DNA of 5,278 nucleotides from Chloroflexota bacterium (lineage in GTDB: Bacteria; Chloroflexota; Anaerolineae; Anaerolineales; VGOW01), in NCBI GenBank assembly GCA_016215145.1, contig JACRLA010000278.1, forward strand, positions 1 to 5,278, written 5' to 3'. The position numbers were made by a program, and so were the translations under genes. Shown one piece after another: positions 1 through 3,735 of the stretch; positions within the stretch are counted from its first letter, which is position 1; each line of letters begins with the position of its first letter. The notes beneath the pieces were generated by a model. That model was not told the DNA's origin and ran no database searches. It was given only the letters and a program-made list of their open reading frames with translations.

Positions 1-1
1 T

Positions 2-1018
2 GAAAACGCGCGTGACCGAATTGCGAAATTCATCAACGCCAAGTCGTCAAAAGAAATCATCTACACCCGCAACGCCACCGAAGCGATCAATTTAGTGGCG
101 TATAGTTGGGGCAGGGCGAACATCAAACAAGGCGATGTGATTGCGTTGACCGAGATGGAGCATCACTCCAACCTTGTGCCGTGGCAGATGCTCGCCGCCG
201 AGAAGAACGCTAAGATCGAAATCATCCCTGTCACTGACGATGGCGAACTTGATCTCGCCGTTTACGAATCGATTCTGAAACTGTCGCCGAAAATTATTTG
301 CGTGACGCAAATGTCGAATGTGTTGGGGACGATCAATCCCATTCAACAAATGGCGGCAAAGGCGCACGCCGTGGGGGCGATGGTGATGGTGGATGGCGCG
401 CAATCGGTTCCGCATTTTGCTGTGGATGTGCAAACGCTGGGCGCGGATTTTCTGGCGTTTTCGGCGCACAAGATGTGTGGACCTACCGGCATTGGAATTT
501 TATGGAGTCGGCAACAGGTGTTAGAGGCGATGCCCCCGTTTTTGGGCGGCGGCGACATGATCAAGCGCGTGTATCTGCGTGAGTTCAAAGCAAATGATCT
601 GCCACACAAGTTTGAAGCGGGCACTCCGGCGATTGCCGAAGCGATTGGTTTCGGCGCTGCTGTGGATTATTTAACGGCGGTAGGAATGGATTCTATCCAA
701 GACTACGAGCACGAAATTATTGCTTACGCCATTGAACGATTGGAAGAAGTGCCCGCTGTAAAAATTTACGGACCCAAAGCCGAACGACGCGGCGGTGTCG
801 CCGCCTTTTCATTTGATGGCGTTCACCCTCACGATGTGGCGCAAATTTTGGATTCGGTTGGCATCGCCGTGCGCGCCGGTCATCACTGCGCCATGCCACT
901 GCATGATCGATTTAATTTGCCCGCCACCACCCGCGCCAGCTTTTATCTTTATAACACCAAGAGCGAAGTGGATAAGTTGATTGAGGGACTCTATAAAGTG
1001 AAGAAGATGTTTGGTTGA
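2..1018 (+). CDS. sufS: Cysteine desulfurase SufS (5' end missing)
   Basis: This PLP enzyme removes sulfur from L-cysteine, giving alanine and an enzyme persulfide, for Fe-S cluster assembly in the cytoplasm. The frame is open from base 2, so the GTG at 95 is an internal valine, not a start; 338 residues are present. Matching to E. coli SufS (from memory) implies about 69 N-terminal residues lie before the window. Visible residues, numbered from base 2: His54 in EMEHHSNLVPWQ, which stacks on PLP; Asp131 in VDGAQ; the PLP lysine Lys157 in SAHKMCGPTGIGIL; the GGGDMI and FEAGTP motifs; and the persulfide cysteine Cys296 in RAGHHCAMPL. Spacing between the lysine and the cysteine is 139, as expected for SufS. 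The enzyme therefore looks intact where visible. It is followed 73 bases later by sufU on the same strand, its usual sulfur acceptor. Other group II desulfurases (CsdA-like) are the only real alternative. Confidence 0.95.
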   Translation, partial: ENARDRIAKFINAKSSKEIIYTRNATEAINLVAYSWGRANIKQGDVIALTEMEHHSNLVPWQMLAAEKNAKIEIIPVTDDGELDLAVYESILKLSPKIICVTQMSNVLGTINPIQQMAAKAHAVGAMVMVDGAQSVPHFAVDVQTLGADFLAFSAHKMCGPTGIGILWSRQQVLEAMPPFLGGGDMIKRVYLREFKANDLPHKFEAGTPAIAEAIGFGAAVDYLTAVGMDSIQDYEHEIIAYAIERLEEVPAVKIYGPKAERRGGVAAFSFDGVHPHDVAQILDSVGIAVRAGHHCAMPLHDRFNLPATTRASFYLYNTKSEVDKLIEGLYKVKKMFG

Positions 1019-1028
1019 AAAAGGAAAT

Positions 1029-1091
1029 AAGGGATATGAAGGAAATAGAGGAAAATCTTTCCCTGTTTCCTTTGTTTCCCTTTAGTTTTTT
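1029..1091 (+). terminator. Imperfect hairpin with T-run between sufS and sufU
   Basis: A purine-rich arm (1029-1054) pairs with a pyrimidine-rich arm (1057-1082), almost without gaps and with a few mismatches and G-U pairs. It is followed by six T's at 1086-1091 that abut the sufU ATG. The shape resembles an intrinsic terminator or attenuator, but long imperfect A/G-rich stems can also be an interspersed repeat. The purine side itself contains a loose 18-base duplication: AAGGAAATA occurs at 1021 and again at 1039. No Shine-Dalgarno sits at the usual distance from the sufU start. Terminator function is inferred only. Confidence 0.4.
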
Positions 1092-1475
1092 ATGGACGAC
1101 ATGTATCGCGAAGTGATCTTGGATCACTATAAGAACCCGCGCAACAAAGGCACGCTCGACCCCGCCGATTTTTCTTTTGAAGATGACAATCCGTTGTGCG
1201 GAGATCGCATCCGCATTGATGTGAGGGTGGGAGAAGACAATAAAGTTAAAGAGGTGGCGTTCTCCGGTCAGGGCTGCGCTATCTCGCAAGCCTCGGCTTC
1301 GATGCTCACCGAACACATTATCGGTAAATCGCTCGACGAAGTGAAACAGTTGAGCAAGGATGATATTTTGGAGTTGTTGGGGATCGAATTGGGTCCGGTG
1401 CGGCTCAAGTGTGCCTTGCTTTCGTTAAAGGTTTTGAAAGCGGGCGTGTATGGAATTAAAGAGGAAGAGGGATGA
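1092..1475 (+). CDS. sufU: SufU-type Fe-S assembly / sulfur-transfer protein
   Basis: This 127-residue protein of the SufU/IscU fold accepts persulfide sulfur from SufS (role known for Bacillus SufU, a zinc protein). It shows the family opening MYREVILDHYKNPRNKG. The zinc/sulfur ligands are Cys36 and Asp38 (NPLCGDRI), Cys62 (GQGCAISQASASM) and Cys107 (RLKCALLSLKVL). The R-x-KCA context is SufU-like, and the IscU LPPVK chaperone motif is absent. However, Cys62 to Cys107 is only 45 residues, against about 62 in B. subtilis SufU, so the family's usual insertion is missing. ATG 1092 starts the frame; ATG 1101 (MYREV) is a possible alternative, since neither has a clear Shine-Dalgarno and a T-run lies directly upstream. 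Co-orientation with sufS supports the assignment; a classical IscU is unlikely. Confidence 0.92.
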   Translation: MDDMYREVILDHYKNPRNKGTLDPADFSFEDDNPLCGDRIRIDVRVGEDNKVKEVAFSGQGCAISQASASMLTEHIIGKSLDEVKQLSKDDILELLGIELGPVRLKCALLSLKVLKAGVYGIKEEEG

Positions 1476-1527
1476 TTGAGAAAGAAAAAGTGGAAGCAAC
1501 GGAATAAAGGGAAATACGCCTCAATCA
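1473..1527. repeat. 8-bp inverted repeat spanning two convergent stop codons
   Basis: TGATTGAG (1473-1480) and CTCAATCA (1520-1527) are perfect inverted copies separated by 39 purine-rich bases. The left arm contains the sufU stop and the right arm contains the stop of the toxin gene on the other strand. It could form a long-loop stem in either transcript, but there is no T-run and the arms are short, so it may be chance. No other terminator is visible between these convergent genes. Confidence 0.25.
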
Positions 1528-2006
1528 GTTTTCGTCTCGCTCGCGTCTTTTAATACCTGTTCGTATAAATCATTGCTCATGCGAAAGCCGCGCTCACGGA
1601 GTCGGTTCAACGTAGGCTGTATGAGAGTGATATGTTTGTTTTGTTTGCCTAAAAGCAGGATACCCAATGTTCCAATAACATTTAAACCAACAGATTGAGC
1701 TTTGCGGCGGGCGGCGCGATCATCAATCAAAACAAGATCGGCAGAAAGTTCTTTGGCGAGAATAATCGCCTCGCTTTCACCGGGATCAAGTTCTTCTCTA
1801 AGAAGATTTACGGCAAGTTCGTCCTTTACAGTTTGGATTGTTATCCAGTTGGCAGATGTGATGGCAGCAAGACTGATATCGTCTTTAACTTCAGCACGCA
1901 CGGCTGGGGGGATAAATACTTTGCTATAGAGTTGCCGCAAGAGATCGAATTGCTCTACATTTGCCAGCGCGAGTATGGGACCTGTATTGGAAACAACATT
2001 AGGCAT
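1521..2006 (-). CDS. DUF3368 PIN-like toxin of a type II toxin-antitoxin pair
   Basis: This 161-residue protein has the DUF3368 pattern, a PIN-fold group predicted to be RNases. In order: N-terminal strand VVSNTGPILALANV (residues 4-17); FIPPAVRAEV (31-40); LDPGESEAIILAKEL (73-87), with acidic Glu77 and Glu79; LVLIDDRAARRKA (91-103), with Asp95-Asp96; then GLNVIGTLGILLLGK and LNRLRERGFRMS. The first PIN acid is Asn7 rather than Asp; as I recall, this swap is common in the family. The start is ATG at 2006: the frame runs open upstream to about 2105, but that part overlaps the antitoxin and does not resemble the family. The gene overlaps the antitoxin stop by 8 bases, so the two are co-transcribed and probably translationally coupled. 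Its natural target cannot be read from sequence. Confidence 0.87.
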   Translation of the reverse strand: MPNVVSNTGPILALANVEQFDLLRQLYSKVFIPPAVRAEVKDDISLAAITSANWITIQTVKDELAVNLLREELDPGESEAIILAKELSADLVLIDDRAARRKAQSVGLNVIGTLGILLLGKQNKHITLIQPTLNRLRERGFRMSNDLYEQVLKDASETKTD

Positions 2007-2280
2007 GGTTTTTATTCCATGCCTTGACGGTGGCGACTTCCTCTTCCCATTCGGTGTTGGTAAGGTTGAAGTAGGAAATGCCTTTGCGGGCGAGAAGCGA
2101 CACAAAGCCGAGACGAGTTAGACCAAGCATCTCGGCAGATTTTCCTCCCGAGATTCGTCCTTCAAGATACAGACCGAGAACTATAAACTCCTTGACAGTT
2201 TCAACCGCCTGGGGTTGCGTGCCAAGAAGCGCAAGAAAATCTTTGGGGAGCGAGATTTGCAATGTGGTGGCGCCGGACAT
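1999..2280 (-). CDS. UPF0175 family antitoxin
   Basis: This 93-residue UPF0175 protein is the known genomic partner of DUF3368 PIN proteins and is presumed to bind and neutralise the toxin and repress the operon. The core LYLEGRISGGKSAEMLGLTR (residues 38-57) followed by FVSLLARKGISYF matches the family's small helix-turn-helix-like region. The acidic tail (TEWEEEVATVKAW) is also typical. ATG 2280 is chosen over the TTG at 2286 because GAAAGGA (2295-2289) lies 8 bases before the ATG and only 2 before the TTG. A TATAAT box lies just upstream, and the toxin gene follows with an 8-base overlap. It lies on the opposite strand to the flanking sufU and Rieske genes. Confidence 0.88.
   Translation of the reverse strand: MSGATTLQISLPKDFLALLGTQPQAVETVKEFIVLGLYLEGRISGGKSAEMLGLTRLGFVSLLARKGISYFNLTNTEWEEEVATVKAWNKNHA
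2001..2024 (-). promoter_or_regulatory. Hairpin enclosing the toxin start codon
   Basis: Read on the minus strand, AGGCATGG (2024-2017), the loop AATAAAAA and CCATGCCT (2008-2001) form a perfect 8-bp stem. The toxin AUG (2006-2004) lies inside the 3' arm, and the antitoxin stop (2001-1999) begins at the foot of the stem. The only AAGG upstream sits in the 5' arm, 15 bases from the AUG. The layout would make toxin translation depend on ribosomes finishing the antitoxin; this role is inferred. Confidence 0.55.
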
Positions 2281-2287
2281 AGTCAAT

Positions 2288-2309
2288 ATCCTTTCTTGAG
2301 AGGATTATA
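2288..2309 (-). promoter_or_regulatory. Promoter and possible operator of the toxin-antitoxin operon
   Basis: A perfect TATAAT on the minus strand (2309-2304) would place transcription start near 2297, about 17 bases before the antitoxin ATG. No convincing -35 box is seen at 16-18 bases. Overlapping the -10 and the Shine-Dalgarno is an 18-base imperfect palindrome, ATCCTTTCTTGAGAGGAT (2288-2305, 7 of 9 pairs matching). It is well placed as an autoregulatory operator for the antitoxin-toxin complex. The -10 is directly visible; the operator is inferred. Confidence 0.45.
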
Positions 2310-2346
2310 GCCTGTAACCGAACAATTACCAGAAAGGTTCATTCAA

Positions 2347-2715
2347 ATGGTTTCATATAAACAAATTGATCCTACAACCGCAATATATTTTTCGGTTGCT
2401 CCTGCTTCTGAATTAAGTAACGGACAACGCATGATCGTCGAGATTGACGGCGAGCCGTTAGCCGTGTTCAACATCGCCGGGACGTTTTACGCAATTGCCG
2501 ATGTGTGTTCACACGACGATGGACCTGTGGCAGAGGGTGATTTGCAGAATGAGTTTGAGATCGAGTGTCCGCGTCACGGCGCGCGCTTTGATGTTCGCAA
2601 CGGCAAGGTGTTATCGTTCCCGGCAATCGTAGACATCCCCGCCTATCCGGTGAAAGTGGAAGACGGGCAGATCAGGGTTGGGTTGCCGCCGACGGCGACA
2701 CCTGATCACGCGTGA
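2347..2715 (+). CDS. Rieske [2Fe-2S] ferredoxin (SUF-associated, non-heme oxygenase type)
   Basis: This soluble 122-residue Rieske protein carries electrons through a [2Fe-2S] cluster held by two Cys and two His. The ligands are Cys54 and His56 in CSHDDGP, and Cys74 and His77 in CPRHGARFD, giving C-x-H-x17-C-x2-H. The surrounding FYAIADVC, GKVLSFPA and YPVKVEDGQI segments are typical of oxygenase-type ferredoxins. There is no signal peptide or membrane segment. ATG 2347 is supported by AGAAAGG (2331-2337), 9 bases upstream. Such ferredoxins are often encoded within SUF operons beside sufS, which suggests it belongs with sufS-sufU although the toxin-antitoxin pair now lies between. Its last 44 bases overlap the end of the convergent HD-GYP gene. 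Its redox partner is unknown; a dioxygenase ferredoxin subunit is the alternative role. Confidence 0.9.
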   Translation: MVSYKQIDPTTAIYFSVAPASELSNGQRMIVEIDGEPLAVFNIAGTFYAIADVCSHDDGPVAEGDLQNEFEIECPRHGARFDVRNGKVLSFPAIVDIPAYPVKVEDGQIRVGLPPTATPDHA

Positions 2716-3688
2716 TCAGTTTCATATCAACCAGCACTTGCATGAAGATCGGCACAAGGGAAGGATCGAAAAACGTGCCCGCTTTCACCTGAATGAATCG
2801 GGCGACTTCGTGCGCCGGGCGGGCGGGGTGATAAGGTCGCGCCGTCGTGATCGCATCGAACACATCCACGATTGCCAATAGACGTCCCTCCACAGGAATC
2901 TCTTTTGCTTTCAATCCGCGCGGATACCCCGAACCATCCCATCGCTCGTGATGAAATAAAATGTACGGCAGTGTGGGTCGCAAGTGAGTAATCGGCGCCA
3001 ACATTTTTGCGCCTGCTTCGGCGTGTGATTTCATCAGCACCCACTCGGGGTCGGTCAGTGGTCCCGGCTTCTTCAACACTTGATCTGGCACAACGATCTT
3101 GCCGATGTCGTGCAGGCGCGCCCCGAATTCCAACATCCGCAGTACGTCGCCGTTCCACCTCATTTTTTCTGCCAGTCGCCGCGCGTAATCGGCAACGCGC
3201 TCAACGTGACCGTGCGTGTGCGGGTCTCGCCCTTCGATCACATTCGCCAGCACGTTAACTGTTTCGAGATACGCCTGATCCATCTGCGCGATCTGCACTT
3301 GCCCGGCGCGCACCAACCGCGCATGAACAATGGCTACAAAATCTTGCGGCGCAATCGGCTTGGTAATGTAATCTTCTACGCCGAGTTCGTGACCCTGTTG
3401 AATATCTTCCTGCGTATTATTGGCAGTGAGGAAAATGAACGGCACGGTATCGAACGATTTATTCTTACGCAGCGCTTTAAAAAATTCGATGCCGTTCATC
3501 TGCGGCATATTAATGTCGGAGATAATTAAATCGGGGCGCACCTGCTGCAAAATGCGAAGCCCCTGCTCGCCGTTTTCAGCTTGATGCACTTCGTAATGCT
3601 CCATCTCTAATGTCAGAACCAGAATTTTTCGTATCTCTTGGCTATCTTCGACAATCAATATCTTTCGCCGCTGTAAGGGTGAGGTCAT
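2672..3688 (-). CDS. Response regulator with HD-GYP cyclic-di-GMP phosphodiesterase domain (RpfG-like)
   Basis: This 338-residue cytoplasmic two-domain protein starts with a receiver domain (about 9-122). Its acidic pair is Glu14-Asp15, the phospho-acceptor Asp58 lies in DLIISDINMPQMNG, and the switch/lysine residues are Thr88 and Lys110. A helical linker leads to an HD-GYP domain (about 138-325). The HD-GYP domain has His161 (HGHVERV), His193-Asp194 with Lys197 (LHDIGK), His222, His246-His247, the GYP triplet 254-256 within HHERWDGSGYP, and Asp275 (IVDVFDAI). All expected metal ligands and the signature are present, so it should hydrolyse cyclic-di-GMP when phosphorylated. No histidine kinase is adjacent. 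ATG 3688 is preceded at 7 bases by TATAAT and by no Shine-Dalgarno. Its 3' end overlaps the Rieske gene tail to tail. Confidence 0.93.
   Translation of the reverse strand: MTSPLQRRKILIVEDSQEIRKILVLTLEMEHYEVHQAENGEQGLRILQQVRPDLIISDINMPQMNGIEFFKALRKNKSFDTVPFIFLTANNTQEDIQQGHELGVEDYITKPIAPQDFVAIVHARLVRAGQVQIAQMDQAYLETVNVLANVIEGRDPHTHGHVERVADYARRLAEKMRWNGDVLRMLEFGARLHDIGKIVVPDQVLKKPGPLTDPEWVLMKSHAEAGAKMLAPITHLRPTLPYILFHHERWDGSGYPRGLKAKEIPVEGRLLAIVDVFDAITTARPYHPARPAHEVARFIQVKAGTFFDPSLVPIFMQVLVDMKLITRDQVSPSAATQP
2702..2719 (+). terminator. Perfect 18-bp palindrome at the Rieske stop codon
   Basis: CTGATCACGCGTGATCAG is a perfect palindrome containing the Rieske stop (TGA 2713-2715). In RNA it folds as a 7-bp stem with a CGCG loop and is followed on the plus strand by only TTT. 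That makes it a weak terminator candidate for the Rieske transcript; no T-run follows in the other direction. It lies inside the HD-GYP coding sequence, near that protein's C-terminus. It could equally be a protein-binding site or chance. Confidence 0.35.
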
Positions 3689-3703
3689 GTTTAAAATTAT
3701 AAT
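3689..3703 (-). promoter_or_regulatory. -10 box and leaderless-type start of the HD-GYP gene
   Basis: On the minus strand TATAAT (3701-3696) is followed by TTTAAAC and the ATG at 3688. Seven bases between the -10 and the start codon puts the expected transcription start at or beside the A of the ATG. No Shine-Dalgarno is present, consistent with a leaderless mRNA. No good -35 box is seen at 16-18 bases. Confidence 0.5.
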
Positions 3704-3735
3704 GCAGTTACGTTATTTGCTCTATAATTTGCAAC
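3698..3735 (+). promoter_or_regulatory. -10 box(es) and leaderless-type start of ligA
   Basis: TATAAT at 3723-3728, followed by TTGCAAC and the ATG at 3736, gives the same 7-base spacing as the divergent HD-GYP gene. There is again no Shine-Dalgarno, suggesting a leaderless ligA mRNA. A second TATAAT at 3698-3703 would instead give a leader of about 26 bases. No clear -35 box is seen for either. Confidence 0.5.

Noticed and set aside
95..97. GTG 95 as the start of sufS
   Set aside because: Bases 2-94 in the same frame read as clear SufS sequence (FINAKSSKEIIYTRNATEAINL), so the gene is cut by the window edge and 95 is internal.
2007..2105. Longer start for the toxin, using the frame upstream of ATG 2006
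   Set aside because: That stretch lies in another frame over the antitoxin and does not look like DUF3368; ATG 2006 begins right before the conserved first strand.
2281..2286. TTG 2286 as the antitoxin start
   Set aside because: Only 2 bases from the Shine-Dalgarno; ATG 2280 has the ideal 8-base spacing.
2727..3158. Minus-strand frame of 143 residues and the plus-strand frames at 3007-3529
   Set aside because: They overlap the well-supported HD-GYP gene, show no recognisable domain and have arginine-rich, shadow-like composition.
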